Positions 11,379 to 23,126 of a stretch of DNA of 64,000 nucleotides are shown in pieces. Where the stretch lies: the NCBI GenBank assembly GCA_012845835.1, contig JABAKD010000025.1, positions 6,148,319 through 6,212,318 of the forward strand. Reading direction: 5' to 3'. Every line of letters begins with the position of its first letter. Position 1 is the stretch's first letter. The DNA is from Undaria pinnatifida. Taxonomy: Eukaryota; Sar; Phaeophyceae; Laminariales; Alariaceae. The notes beneath the pieces are model-generated. The model made no database searches, was not told the DNA's origin, and saw only the letters and a program-made list of their open reading frames with translations. A program made the translations under genes and the position numbers.

Positions 11379-11680
11379 TTTCTCTCTCGGATAATGTTTG
11401 ATTTTCTGATTTTCTATTTTTTATATGTTTCTTTCGTTTGTTTTCGGATTTATATTTATCAGGGTTGAAAGAGTATGACTCAAAGTGATCGATGGAAAAT
11501 ACTGAATAGTGTTTTTGGTTTAATGGTCATGAGTGTTTTTGCAGAAAAAAGGAACGAATTTGAGCGTTTTTGCAAATGCAACATTTGGTTTTCTAGATTT
11601 GAGTAAAGAACACAGTAGTATTTTGGTATTTGGGAATGTACGTTACAAAATGTAGTCCAGATAAATCATGACAATGTTGC
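11379..11680 (+). other. Copia-A1 3' untranslated region
   Basis: A/T-rich 3' region between the pol stop and the polypurine tract. Its last ~40 bp (TCCAGATAAATCATGACAATGTTG) is conserved at the matching place in copia-A2. Confidence 0.7.
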
Positions 11681-11692
11681 GAGCAGGGGGGC
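11681..11692 (+). promoter_or_regulatory. Polypurine tract of copia-A1
   Basis: GAGCAGGGGGGC immediately before the 3' LTR; copia-A2 has GAGTAGGGGGGC at the same place. This is the expected plus-strand primer for reverse transcription. Confidence 0.85.
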
Positions 11693-12212
11693 TGTTGGAC
11701 GTACTCACAGCATTGTCAGATTGCAGACATGAAACCGTAGAAGAGATCATGGAACAGAGAATTTCGGGGGTTTCGTATATGTGTTGGATAGATTTCCACA
11801 ACGGGATTTGGGGTTGTGGGCTTCTATGTACCCTATTAATATCATTCTATTTCTATTTCTGTTTCTTTTTCTTCTATACCACCGGCTACCACGCCGAGGG
11901 CTACCACGCCCCATCTATATACCACCGGCTACCACGCCGAGGGCTACCACGCCCCATCTATACCGCACGGGCCACCACGCCTTTACCACCACTGCACAGC
12001 TATCACGTCTGTGTATATCCCGGCTACCACGCCACGGGCTATCACGCCTGTGTATTCATCCAGGTTATCACACCAGAGCTATCACGCTCCACAATACACG
12101 TACATCGGGTTATCACACCATTTCGTATTTTGTAGTTTTCATTTCACCGGGTTTTACGCCATCTCTTCTTCTACACTACGACCTGGCGCACACCGCACGA
12201 ACCCACTCAACA
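11693..12212 (+). repeat. 3' LTR of copia-A1
   Basis: 520 bp. Differs from the 5' LTR by two G-to-A changes in the first 70 bp and a 43-bp tandem duplication in the GGCTAYCACGCC array near 11920. Confidence 0.92.
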
Positions 12213-12530
12213 CACAGCTCGTAATCCTAGTAGTTGAGATTGGGAGTGAGAGCACTGCTCAGCAGCAGCCGCAGCAGCAGCAGCAGCAGTTAGTTGAAGA
12301 CGGAGAAAAGTTTTATGCTGGAATTAGTACGAGGGGGTAAGAGCAGGAGGAGCTCTTGCAGCTGCCATTGAAGCAGCAGCAGCTGCTGCAGCCTCCGGCT
12401 GCACCATCCCCTGCTTGACTTCACAGCTCGTATTCTTAATGTTTGAGACTGGGAGCGAGCGCACGGCACTGCAGCAGCCGCAGGGGCAGCAAGAGGTAGG
12501 GGCAGTTTGAGACGGGGAAGGAGGGATGGC
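12213..12530. repeat. ~205-bp-spaced duplication with CAG-rich cores
   Basis: The block starting CACAGCTCGTAAT... (12213) recurs from 12421 (CACAGCTCGTATT...). Both run through GAGA.TGGGAG.GAG, CAGCAGCCGCAG and TTGA.GACGG. This is the sequence into which copia-A1 inserted, so it probably continues the frame broken at 8199. Confidence 0.6.
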
Positions 12531-12868
12531 TCGAAAAATCGTTTGTGAAACTGAAATACGAGCAGTATCTGTCGTGCTCCGTGAGAGCGCCGGCTGCTGA
12601 GCTAGTTGATGTGTGGGGCCGGGTTGCGGTCGGCACAAGGTGGCTGGTTGCGGTGTAGGACGCTGGGTGTGGGAGGCACGGACACCCAGGTGGAGATTCC
12701 TTCCCACCGTTTGCACCAGACTAAGGCAACAACCACAGGTCATGTCATGAGAAATTGTTCTTGTCTGGGCTTTGTCTTGGTTCTAGAGTAATACAGCAGG
12801 TAGTGGGCGTTTGCTGGGTGAAATTACATACGAAGTAATTTTGTTTTTGTTTTTCCTCATACTTTTAC
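12531..12868. other. No recognisable gene
   Basis: No coding frame or repeat is recognised. Confidence 0.4.
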
Positions 12869-12869
12869 T

Positions 12870-13165
12870 TGCCAGCTTCTAGACAAGCCGTGGTCACAGC
12901 TGTCGTCCCTTCTCCCCCTCGGTTCTTGCCTTCAATTTTTATCGCGCATAGGGTTCAGCAGTCCCACTGCTCGTCGATTTTTCATCAAGTGTTGCTAACT
13001 CACGCTCTCGCGCTTTCCGCAAGTGAATTTGTGCCCGAGAAAAAGTCCCAACGAATTGATACGAGTATGCACTCGGCGGGGCTCGAACTCACGAAACTGA
13101 CCTATACCAGGCTCGAGGATAACCTTATACGCCACCGGGGCGACCGGTTAACTTCTTTTTCTTTT
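12870..13165 (-). mobile_element. tRNA-derived SINE, copy 1 of a tandem pair
   Basis: Minus-strand head at about 13075-13155 with an A-box-like TGGCGTATAAGG and a B-box-like GAGTTCGAGCCCC. The GCCCCGGTGG block precedes the A box. The ~200-bp body runs down to 12870. The next copy follows about 320 bp further on. Confidence 0.75.
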
Positions 13166-13189
13166 TTTTTTCTTTTTTTCGTACACATC

Positions 13190-13477
13190 CACTTTCCAGC
13201 TCCTGGACAAGCCGTGGTCGCAGGTGTCGTCCCTTCTTCCCCCCGGTTCTTTCCTTCAATTTTTATCGCGCATAGGGTTCAGCCGTCCCACTGCTCGTCG
13301 ATTTTTCATCCAGTGTTGCTAACTCACGCTCTCGCGCTTTCCGCGAGTCAAATTGTGCACAAGAAAAAGTCCCAACAAATTTATTCGAGTATGCACTCGG
13401 CGGGGCTCGAACTCACGAAACTGACCTATGCCAGGCTGGAGGATAACCTGATACGCCACCGGAGCGACTGGTTAATA
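13190..13477 (-). mobile_element. tRNA-derived SINE, copy 2 of a tandem pair
   Basis: Same body (GTTCAGC.GTCCCACTGCTCG, GTTGCTAACTCACGCTCTCG) and same tRNA-like head as copy 1, with roughly 90% identity by eye. The arrangement is head to tail, consistent with a tandem duplication or a dimer. Confidence 0.75.
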
Positions 13478-13479
13478 TG

Positions 13480-14090
13480 AAATGCTGTCGCGACATACGA
13501 TACTGCTAACTATACTACAGCAGTATGTGACTGACGTAGCAATGACATGTTACTCCTTGCGGCTGAGACGATCATTTTCTTTCGCATTATTTGCTGTCAA
13601 GACTTTGTTTTTCGCGTTAAATCATAGCAGAGGACGAAGAGGCTTGGGCAGGGGAACGAGCAGGATAAATGCTTGTGCCTGAACCCCAGCCCCTCTTGCC
13701 CCAATCACCAGCAAATGTGATTGCTTGTGGTATGGTAGCTCTGCTGATCAACAGGCTACAGGATGCAGGATGCTTGACGGGTTGAAAATAGATACTAACT
13801 GTTTAATTTTTATAATGATGTCAGCAGTAGCTAGCCCTTGCTCGCGACAGCCGTATTTTCTGTCCGTCGTATGTACAGCAGTTTAGTCGTACTTCGATTC
13901 ATTTTCAAAAAACCATTTTTCCTCACGAACCAAAGAGGGAAGGAATTTACAACGAATTCGCCCTCTCTGAAAGATAATACTTCGAAGTATTTGATTTCGA
14001 TTTTGTGCCGTGAATTTTCCTCACAAAACTCCTGGCACGATATCGTACGTCATCCGGTTTTACAGATATATTGGTGACGGCTGAAGGCTG
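13480..14090. other. No recognisable gene
   Basis: A few short frames only. No family is recognised. Confidence 0.4.
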
Positions 14091-14095
14091 TAGGG

Positions 14096-15245
14096 GTATT
14101 GTTGTTCTCTCACATGAACTCGCATCATAAAGTCCGTGGTCATAGCACAGGCTCCAGTCACTCTGGAAATGAGGAATACCCCAGGGAGAAACACAAACAA
14201 CCCAAGGTGGTACAAGCATATATCACAGCTGACGCAATTCAAGCCTCCAGCAGAAACAAATTAAAGTGAAATAGGAAGTCAGTCTACGATGTGCCAGGCC
14301 TATACCGGTGCATACGTCTCATCACTCGCGCCTGAAAAGACCGACTATGCCCCTTGCCACCCCAAGAAAACCTGCCACGTACAGGTATATATTACACGTA
14401 GTATAATCTAGCACTACGCATGCGTAAGACAGACGCAAGTCAATTGGGAAAAAAAATAAAGAACAAATAAGAAGTGATATGAATGGAAAGAAAAGGAGAA
14501 AAAAGTGAAAAAAAAAACGAGAAAGGAAAAGGACGAAAAGAAATACAAGAAAAGCAAGAGGAAGCAAGAGCAGAAGAGGAAGCAAGGAAAGGAAAGGAGA
14601 AAAAAATGTCATACTAGCAGACTCTAGGAACTGACTAACGGCATTGGGCTCATAGAGGGTATCAAGTGCATCATCAAATGGCACTAGGGAGAAAACGCCA
14701 CATTGCTAAGAAGTTAGGACAGTTTCACGTTATCTTGAGAAACCCATTGGAAGGCCCACAAATTTCAAGACGATGATGGCCAAACGTAGATTTCAGTCTC
14801 TTGAGCACGACGTCCCCCCTCCCCCCCCCCCCCCCTTTCCCCCTTTCGACTCCCCCCCCCCCCCCTCCCCCCTCCCCCCTCCTCCCGGCCGCTTAGAGAT
14901 GCCGACGGTGGATGGCGCTGCCGCAGCCTTTGCGCGTCGCTCTGCAGCTTTGCGTCTCTCCGTTTTATGCCAATTCCGCATGAATAAGTCGGCTCCCTCC
15001 TCTGCTCGTCGAAACCATCTGCCAGCCTTCAGAGCAGCCTTTCGCCACCCTTCGAATTTCATTCCAAAGACCGACATATCCTCCTTCGGATGAGCCATCC
15101 AGTCCATCTCTTGCCCCCCTGAGTAGCCTTTACCCCCAAAAAGATCCTCAAACATCAGCATCTGTGTGCGGGAGACGCTCCACCCTGTACGTGCTACAAA
15201 TCCCGCAAACAATATCCACCGTTTGCGAACAGGGTTACTTAGGAC
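14096..15245 (-). mobile_element. LINE 3' copy with ORF2 C-terminus
   Basis: Minus strand: from about 15245 the ORF2 C-terminal region (MDWMAHPKEDMSVFGMKFEG, then AGRWFRRAEEGADLFMRNW), a glycine-coding G-rich tract (14813-14890 on plus, C-rich), then the 3' UTR, the polypyrimidine tract and an AAC tail ending at 14096. 5'-truncated at about 15245. The C-terminal frame is open at least from 15317 to 14793. Confidence 0.85.
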
Positions 15246-15249
15246 AAGT

Positions 15250-15612
15250 AGTATTATGTTCGCGTACGCACGAGAGATGATGACAGCATACGTGGTAGTT
15301 TGGTTAGTCTTATACAATGCGGGCTACTTCCAAAATAGCTGGTTGTGAACCTCAAACAGCGATCTATTTATAGCATAGTACGGTACACGAAATGAAGAAA
15401 CCGGTAGTGAGGAGATAGAGTATTACTCACGTGTTATGATGCAATATGGGGTGGAAATGTCGGCATGCCTTTCTCTCGTTACACTCAAGATTCCACCCTG
15501 ATCTTGTCCCGGTTATGCCGACTACCTGTATCATTAATATGATATTGTAGTCTGACATGCTTTGCTTGATAATGATTGATGATAGGATTTGGATTATGTT
15601 CAAGCCGCCGTT
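15250..15612. other. No recognisable gene
   Basis: No domain or repeat is recognised. Confidence 0.35.
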
Positions 15613-15717
15613 TGTTCGATTGCCCCCTCAACTCCCGATGTTCGATTATGTTCGATTGTCCCTCAACTCCCGATGTTCGATTATGTTCGATTGCCCCCTC
15701 AACTCCCCCCCGCCCTT
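15613..15717 (+). repeat. 36-bp minisatellite, 3 units
   Basis: Units at 15613, 15649 and 15684, each TGTTCGATTG.CCCTCAACTC followed by CCGATGTTCGATTA. Periods are 36 and 35 bp. Confidence 0.8.
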
Positions 15718-16225
15718 ATTGTGCGCGTGTGCAGAGTGTTACGATAAGCGGTATCTGCTGTATGCCGGACCAAAAATAATGAGCAGGGGGAATAGGGTAG
15801 ATTATAATGTTCCTATAGTCCACAGTTAGGTGCTCAAACATTTTTTGAACTTAGTATACGAGCATTTTGAGTACAGACGAAGATAGTCAACATTCCTGCT
15901 TTTGTTGTGGAGTTTACCTGAAACCGTATCCTACATACGCGTTTAATCAAGGTTGCCAAACAGTTTGAAAAATATCGTTATTTCTTTCTCGCGGTAGCTT
16001 ATCAAGTAGCAGCATGGACTAACACTCTTGCAGCACTGTGATACTACGTGTCGCTTTTCCGGAAAGGAACATGCGGAATAACTTGACCCTCGATGTAACA
16101 ACCTCGTTCACGTGTAACGAGGCGTTCGCGCTCTGATCTATCGGTACTCTGAAACAGAAAGAAACACGTGTTTGAATTCGTGATATACCGGCATCAAACA
16201 CTCGTCGAGTCAACTCTGAAGTATA
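15718..16225. other. No recognisable gene
   Basis: No coding or repeat signal is recognised. Confidence 0.35.
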
Positions 16226-16229
16226 GTGA

Positions 16230-16530
16230 CATATTGTGGGACTTGATATATTTTTGCGGGGTTTGCGGTGAAATATGATACATTGGTTAGTTCGGGTAGA
16301 ACAAACCCTGTCGAGGAAGGCCTCAAACAGACAGGCCTTTTTCGCGAGCTGGCCGAATACTGCATGTGGCTTGCTAACCAGACACGTCCGGACATTGCGA
16401 ACGCAGTGAGAGCAGTGGCTAGAAACACGAGTTCACCGAAGAAGGTACACTGGAACACTGCAGTTGGTACTTTCGCTTTCACCGGGATTTTGTGATGAAA
16501 CATTTGATTTTGGGAGGAGAATGGTGGAAT
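16230..16530 (+). pseudogene. Copia pol fragment (RT connection / RNase H), copia-C
   Basis: A 75-codon frame (16268-16495) contains LAEYCMWLANQTRPDIANAV, RAVARNTSSPKKVHWNTA, the Ty1/copia segment between RT and RNase H (canonical TRPDIA...HW..A). The RNase H core is deleted: the sequence passes directly to a pol-end-like FHRDF stretch in a neighbouring frame. With the LTR at 17731 downstream in the same orientation this is probably the 3' part of copia-C. Confidence 0.75.
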
Positions 16531-16605
16531 ATATCATGATTCAGTACGCTAGGTTTGCTGCTTCTACTGTTTAACAATGATATTAATTTAAGCAGGAAGT
16601 TTCCA

Positions 16606-16862
16606 TTTTTCAAGACATGGGGACGGCAACGATTTTTGGTAAATTACCCGGGGTCATCCCTGCGTAATCAGTCTTATGTGTTTTTCAACTAGCCCTGTAG
16701 TGAGACCCAGCTGAGCTATATCTTTAGTTTTCATTTTTTGGGACTTTAGGACGGAGACGGGTTTCGATAACTACTCGGGGGTCATCCCTGCGTAATTTGT
16801 GTATGGTTTTCTCAACTAGCCCCGTAATGAGACCCAGCTGAGCCTAATCGTTTAGTTTTCAT
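16606..16862 (+). repeat. 128-bp tandem repeat, 2 units
   Basis: GTCATCCCTGCGTAAT at 16653 and 16781, with GAGACCCAGCTGAGC and TTTAGTTTTCAT following in both. It lies in the presumed 3' untranslated region of copia-C. Confidence 0.82.
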
Positions 16863-17730
16863 CCTGCAAGGAGGGGTCACGCCCACCTGTTACCGCTTGT
16901 GCGGGGAAGGATTCGCTTGGCCCTTTGAGAGGAATATGGCTCGTGAAGTAGGGAAAAGGTCTCAAACTCGACGGGTTCGACACGTCTGAACCCGAGGGCG
17001 ACTAACTATTTCGCGAGCTGATTTGAATTGTTTCTTGACCGATTATTCTGCATATATTTTCTGTATTTTAGTACTTTTAAGAGTTTATGGTAGTTAGGGA
17101 GGCAGGTAACTGTTTCTTGACTTTTAAAATATTTCTTTTTCACGATTGCGCTGTCTAGTATGACATTATTTTTGCTCTGGGTTTAAGGATTTGGAATCTG
17201 AATGGATTTTTAGTATCTACCCAGCCGGGAGGCGTTTGTCTTTTTCAGGAGTAGGTTTTGAGCCTGTTGTCCGATCACACTTATTGGCATCCCTATTCTA
17301 TGCAGCTGACAACCGTTTCATATGGGCGGCTGAGTGCTGATCATTAGGCCGATGTTGAGCTTTTGGATTTTCGAAATTTGGATTTCAAATTCGAGTTTTT
17401 GGTCTAGACTATGGACCCGGATTTTATTTTTGTTTTCGGACTTAGGATTTTACGACTTACACAGGTTCGTGAAGATAGATGTTGGATACTGTCCCGCTGA
17501 ATTGTTTCTCTAGACTTATGGAGTGCTTTTCAAGGACTATGGTGCTGCAATCTTTCTTTCTTGTCACAGTAGTACTGGGAGGATATTGATTGAATGTATT
17601 TTTCGTTTAATCCTTTTACCCGGATGATGACAATATCATACCGTATCATTTACGAAGCAGGGAAGCTGTTGATTGTATGCTCAGATATGATGCGGATATG
17701 ATGACTGTTGAGTATTGTAGGGGTTTACAG
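16863..17730. other. Presumed copia-C 3' untranslated region
   Basis: About 870 bp without a recognisable frame. The last bases (GTAGGGGTTTACAG) form a weak purine-rich tract just before the LTR. Confidence 0.4.
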
Positions 17731-17970
17731 TGATAAGTTGGCTACATCGTAGCTGTATATCGGGATGGTGGAATAAGTTTATGTATTTCGCCGTCACTCC
17801 TCGTTGTGCTTCTTCCACTACCGATCGAGTCTTCTCTGCACGCTACGCCTGGGCTTGGAGCAACTTAATAAATATTTGTACGTCTTATACTTGTCTTCAT
17901 ACCGGTGACTTCACTACCCCGCTATTGTCAGCTCAACGGGTAAGCCATTAATGCTTGGTAGGGATCAACA
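17731..17970 (+). repeat. LTR of copia-C (uninterrupted)
   Basis: 240 bp, TGATAAGTTGGCTACATCGT to GGTAGGGATCAACA, with TG...CA ends. Its two halves match 4439-4577 and 7575-7668. No 5-bp duplication shared with the flank of 4439 is seen, so the pairing of the two LTRs in one element is inferred from order and orientation. Confidence 0.7.
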
Positions 17971-17984
17971 AACAGTCTGTCCAT

Positions 17985-18903
17985 TTCACGCCAATTCCGC
18001 ATGAACAACGCGGCCCCCTCCTCTACTCGTCAAAACCGTCTGCCAGCCTTTTGGACAGCCTTTCGCCACCCTTCGGATTTAATTCCAAAGACCGACATAT
18101 TCTCATTCAGATGACCCATCCAGTCCTTATCTTGCCCCCCAGAGTAGCCCTTGCCCCGAACAAGCTCACCAAACATCACCCTCTGTGGCAGACGCTCATC
18201 CCCCTTTCGTGCTACGAATCCCGCAAACAATAATCTCCCTTTGTGCACTTTTGCCTCTATGCTCCCGGAAGCTGTCTTGGCAAGCGCGTCGCCGTACGAT
18301 GGGGTGTGGTCGTGGCGCTTCCGTTCCCGCCCTCCGGGGCATCGGAAAAGGATGGAGGGCCGAACCCGTCGTAGCCTGCCAACGTCGGGCTTGTTCGGGC
18401 TCCACGTCATGCAACCGTAAATAAGTGTCTCGACTACCTCAGCTTTCAGCAACCAACCGCACCTTCAACCGTTAGCGCACACCCGGGCTATCATAGAATT
18501 CCATCTAGTACCGCTGGAAGCACGTCCAGGCCCTCTGAAGACGCCGTGTTTTTTTAATGCTATAACCTCTGTCTGCTGTGATAGCCCCATCCAAGAACAC
18601 AAACTCGATGTTTTGTTTGTACACTTGGCCTACTGGATTGATTGTGCAGTTCACCTTCCCCCCACCGTGGTTTACAGGCACAATATCTGTGATTTTGACC
18701 CGGATACTGTAAGCCCGAACGATGAGCACGCTGTCACGATCACCGGCATCATCGTTTCCGGCCCTTCTGATGAGCGCGATACGATGCCCGCATCGTCCGC
18801 GTGCAGCATACCCCACAATCTCTGCACCTCCTCCCCCTTCTTCACCCTGCGTCCGTCGACTTTGCCTGTGCGTGAAGGGCCCTTTTTCTCGCCTTTCTCT
18901 TCA
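17985..18903 (-). mobile_element. LINE ORF2 fragment
   Basis: Minus-strand copy of LINE ORF2 from downstream of the RT catalytic motif to the C-terminus, matching plus-strand 22140-23050 (for example [18 protein letters not shown] and DWMGHLNENMSVFGIKSEGW). No 3' UTR is present; it ends next to the copia-C LTR, so it is a deleted or truncated relic. Frameshifts are present. Confidence 0.85.
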
Positions 18904-18953
18904 CCAGGCCTAAGGATAATTTGTTACGCCACCGAGGCGACCAGTAGCCCTAC
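18904..18953 (-). mobile_element. SINE head fragment
   Basis: CCAGGCCTAAGGATAATTTG then CGCCACCGAGGCGACC matches the tRNA-like 5' half of the SINEs at 13100-13155. Only about 50 bp is present. Confidence 0.5.
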
Positions 18954-19089
18954 GACCCCTTGACCGACGGCAATGGCGCAAAATTTATTTCAACGACGCC
19001 TAAGCACTACCAACAAGGCGTAGCCTTTAGTCTAGAGGTATCGACTGTAACACACACTTGAACGCTGGAGGTTTTCGCGTGCATGTTGC

Positions 19090-19315
19090 TGTTGTTCCCA
19101 CATTAACTCTTGTCAAACATCTAGACTCCGTAGTCACACACAGGTGCTGGAGCCCCAGGTAGATCCGGAAAACTATAATAAATCAAAATTCGTCCGGGAA
19201 ATACTACGATTTCCCTCCTAAAAGGCACGATAAGAAGAAAGGCGCACAAGTAAACAGGTCCAATGTGCAAACTGAACTCATATGACCGCGGGTGTCCATA
19301 TTGCATAGCCACACA
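19090..19315 (-). mobile_element. LINE subfamily B 3' end
   Basis: Minus strand carries GGGAAATCGTAGTATTTCCC, a region ending GACAAGAGTTAATGTGGGAA, and an AAC-like tail at 19090. The same tail is in plus orientation at about 23790-24005 and 25376-25522. It shares the AAC tail and the terminal GTGAGAACAAC design with the main LINE but differs in sequence. Confidence 0.7.
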
Positions 19316-19833
19316 TGGATAGACCCCCTCGGCTGCTCCCCGGCCGGGGTGGTGCTCGGGCCTGGGGCTTCCCGTAAACGTGCCAGAGCCCCTGAGGGGT
19401 TGTGTGGCGTCGACCTTACTCGTGCGCTGAATCAGCGCTCGGGTATGGCCCGGCCGGCTGTGACAGCCAACGACAAGACAAAAAAGTTCCTCGTGGAAGT
19501 TTCTAACGCAGCAGCTTTGCCTGCAGACGCAGTGTCGCATCACCGCCGCGGAAAGCATGGGGCGCGTATCGAACGGATGAAAGAGGATCGAACCCACGTG
19601 ATTAAGCACCAAAGTCGGGAAGGAGATGGACGTGGCGTGTCGGGACTGCTGCCCCCTTCACGTTGGCACTTAGGCAAGAACCGGGCTGGGCGGAAGGAGA
19701 CGGAGAGGGGGAAATACTCTGTCTGGGAAAAACGGAAGGTGGAATGGATGAATTCGGAGGCTCGGAAAAAGAGGAGGAGACGCAGGAGGATTCGAAGGGT
19801 TGCTCACAAAATTCGCACAGATGCAAGGGCTAG

Positions 19834-21136
19834 GTCGAGAGCAGGGGAACTCGTCGTGGGTATGTACAACGTTCGCACACTTGATTTCAAGGGACCAAAG
19901 GGATAGGCCACGCCGAAGTGATACTGAAGACATGCGAGGACGCAGGCAATAATGTCATAGGATTGCAGGAGGTGAGGCACAATGGACGAAGTGCTTTTAC
20001 GGCGGCGGGGTATGTTGTGTTTTGCTCGGGAGCAGATGGAGGAAAGTACGAAAATAAGGGCACCACGGGGGAGGCTTACAGCTGTTAGAGAGTCTGTCGT
20101 GGCAGGGATGGACACGGGCGACGTCGCGGTTGAGTGCATCAGTGCTAGATTGATGAAAGTTCGCATCCAACTCAAAGGGAAATCTAACGGTGTTTCTTTC
20201 TTTGTAGGCTATTCTCCCACTCTCGACAAGAGCACCAGCGAAAATGATTTGTTTTGGAGTTCACTTGACGAGGTGGTCAAGGGGGTACCCAGTAGGGACC
20301 ACCTCCTTGTCCTGATGGACGCAAATGCTCGTACAGGCTTGAGAGGGATCGGGTGGACCGACAGCAAGGCATTGGGTGCATACAGACGTGATGAGCTGAA
20401 CGACAACGGAGAGCGACTATTGACTCACGCAACTGATAACAAACTCGCCCTTCTCAACACGTACTATGCTACTTCTGCTCGTGGTATATCGTACACGTCT
20501 GAGAGCCCTAACCGAGGAAAGGACCGGTACAGGCTTGACTACATACTGACACGGCAAGTGGATAGAAGATTAGTACGTAATGTCACGGTGCGGACCCCAC
20601 CCAGGGAGAACGCCGAGTCGCACCATAACCTCGTGATGACAAAAATTCGCCTTTTGGGCTGCATCGCACTAAATCATCCAAAGAGAGTTTTCAAAAACCG
20701 GCGAGCTACTGATCTACCAAGATTAATGGCGGACCCGCATCTCCGGATGAATTTACGAAACGCGATAGCAGCCACGCTTCCCTCTACGACACTCGGTACT
20801 ATTGCCGGAAGCGTTGATGACATGGCCTCATTACTGACCGTGACGCTACTGTCAAATGCGGCCGACTTAGCGCCTCCTATTCGGCGCAAACAAATACCGA
20901 GGGGCTGGTGTGCGACAGAGGCGACAAAAGCGGAGTTGCACGCACGATGGCAGGATAGGGAAGACGCGAGGAAACCGGCTCGTTCTGCAATAAACGATCG
21001 TGGTCTACGGCAGGCCTTGAAGGCGACCACTAAACAGCTAAAACGTACGCGGGCGGAAGCTGTTCAGAAGTTCTTCGAAGATTGCGTTAGCCAACTGGAA
21101 GGGCGTATCCGAGAAGGTGCCCAACTTGGATTCTAA
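19834..21136 (+). pseudogene. LINE APE endonuclease domain (broken)
   Basis: Two frames joined by stops and shifts. 19834-19980 gives LVVGMYNVRTL and VIGLQEVRHNGRS, the first endonuclease blocks with the catalytic Glu. The long frame 19982-21136 continues with FFVGYSPTLDKS, LLVLMDANARTG (Asp/Asn pair), LLNTYY and YRLDYILTRQ. The terminal SDH motif reads SHH (ESHHNLVMTK), so one catalytic Asp is lost. The remainder is the linker to RT, with basic helices. It would nick target DNA in a working element; this copy is dead. Confidence 0.88.
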
Positions 21137-21141
21137 AAACA

Positions 21142-23126
21142 CCTTAAAGGGATAGATGTGGAAGGGGAGAGGACGCTTAACTCGCAGTACATAAAAGACG
21201 AGGAAGGTCGATTGCTGCGGGATAATACCCTCATCAGCGAGCGGTGGGTGAGGTGTTTTAACAAACTGCTTAACACCAAGTCGCCGATCCTTGATCTGAG
21301 CGTTGTGGACGAGCTTAAGCAGTGGTCCCCTTGCAGACCACTGCAGACCACTGGAAGATGTTCCTTCTAGGTACGGAGTAGAGGAGGCGATCCGTGCGTT
21401 GGCGGACCGAAAGGCGGTAGGGCCCGATGGTCTCCCGGCCGAGCTCTTGAACGTTTTGGCCGACGAAGTAGAATACACCCTCGGAAAGTTCTACGATATC
21501 AAAAAAAAAAAAAAAAAAAAAAAAAAGATATCAACGTCGCTGTGTGGAGGGGAGGTGGCGTACCGCAACAATGGAAAGGTGCAACGATTAAGGTGCTTCA
21601 CAAGAAGAAGGATCGGACTGAATGTGGCAGTTATCGTGGCATGTCCCTCGTGGCTCACGCCGGCAAAGTACTCCTCAAAGTCGTCGCGGGTCGCCTGAGT
21701 GACTATTGCGAACGCGAGAACATTCTGCTAGGGGAACAGTGTGGGTTCAGACCCCAACGCTCGACGGTTGACATGATATTCGTAGTACGATGACTGCAGG
21801 AACTGGCGCGGAAGAAGGACACCCTCTTGTACTTGTGCTTTATCGACCTCACCAAAGCATACAACTCCGTCGACCGAACCATTTTATGGGATGTTCTTGC
21901 TCGTTTTGGCGTGCCACCGAGAATGCTCGCCGTCATCCGCCAATTCCACGACGGCATGCAAGCATGCGTGCGGCTGGATGATGGGGAGTGCTCGGATAAG
22001 TTCGACGAAGGGCAAGGTCTCAGGCAAGGATGCGTGCTCGCGCCACTGCTGTTCAACGTGTTTTTCACGGCGGTACTGCGTGTGGCCGAGAAACGCTTCC
22101 TCGCTGACGCAGCCATTACGGACAACATGGTGCAGCTCCAACAAAAAAAGGAAGGCGAGAAAAAGGGCACTTCACGCACAGGCGAAGTCGACGGGCGGAG
22201 GGGGAAGGAGGGTGATGAGGTGCAGAGATTGTGGGGTATGCTGGACGCGGACGATGCGGGCATCGTATCGCGATCATCAGAAAGGCTGGAGAGGATGATG
22301 ACGGTGATCGTGACTGCGTGCTCATCGTTCGGGCGTACGGTATCCGAGGCAAAAACAGAGATAATGTGCCTGGAAAGCAAAGGCGGGGGTAATGTGTCCT
22401 TCACAATCAATGCAGCCGGCCAGGTATACAAACAAAAATCGAGTTTATGTACTTGGACGGGGCTAGCCGCAGACAGAGACCTTAGTATTGAAATAACGCC
22501 GCATCTTCAGAGGGCCTGGGCGTGCTTCCAGTGGTACAAGATGGAATTCTATGCTAGCCCGGGTGTGCGCTTACGGTTGAAGGTGCGGTTGCTGAAAGCT
22601 GAGGTGGTCGAGACACTTATTTACGATTGCATGACGTGGAGCCCGAAGAAGCCTTACTGTGACAGGCTACGACGAGTTCACCACTCCATGCTCCTCTCAG
22701 ATGCCTTGGATGGCGGAAACAGAAGCGCGACGACCACACCCTATCTTACGATGACGCGCTTGCCAAGACAGCTACCGAGAGCATATATGCGATAGTCCGC
22801 AAACGGAGTGTGTTGTTTGCGTGATTTGTAGCACGTATTGGGGAGGAGCGTCTTCCACAGTGGGTGATGTGAGGAGCTTGTTGGGGGTAAGGGCTGATCA
22901 GGGGGGCAAGAGAAAGACTGGATGGCGCATCTGAAGGACGATATGTCGGTCTTCGGAATGAAATTCGAAGGGTGGCGAAAGGCTGCTCAGAAGGCTGGCA
23001 GATGGTTTCGACGAGCAGAGAAGGGAGCCGAATTGTTCAACGGAATTAGCATGAAACGGAGAAGCGCAAGACGCAGAGCGACGCGCAAAGGCTGCGGCAG
23101 CGCCATCCACCGTCGGCATCTCTAAG
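21142..23126 (+). pseudogene. LINE reverse transcriptase and C-terminus (broken)
   Basis: RT blocks appear in order: [96 protein letters not shown], and a catalytic motif reading DADDAG where Y/F-ADD is usual. The C-terminal part includes [18 protein letters not shown] and MSVFGMKFEGWRKAAQKAG. Breaks: a frameshift near 21340, the poly(A) insertion at 21501, a TGA at 21791 and shifts after 22790. Confidence 0.9.
21501..21526 (+). other. 26-bp poly(A) insertion flanked by GATATC
   Basis: Twenty-six consecutive A bases lie between two GATATC copies (21495-21500 and 21527-21532). Without the A run and one GATATC copy the RT frame is continuous across this point. This looks like an inserted poly(A) with a 6-bp target duplication. 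Confidence 0.85.

Noticed and set aside
13075-13155. Possible functional tRNA gene
   Set aside because: Boxes are present but the arms do not fold into a proper cloverleaf by eye and the copy is followed by a SINE body.
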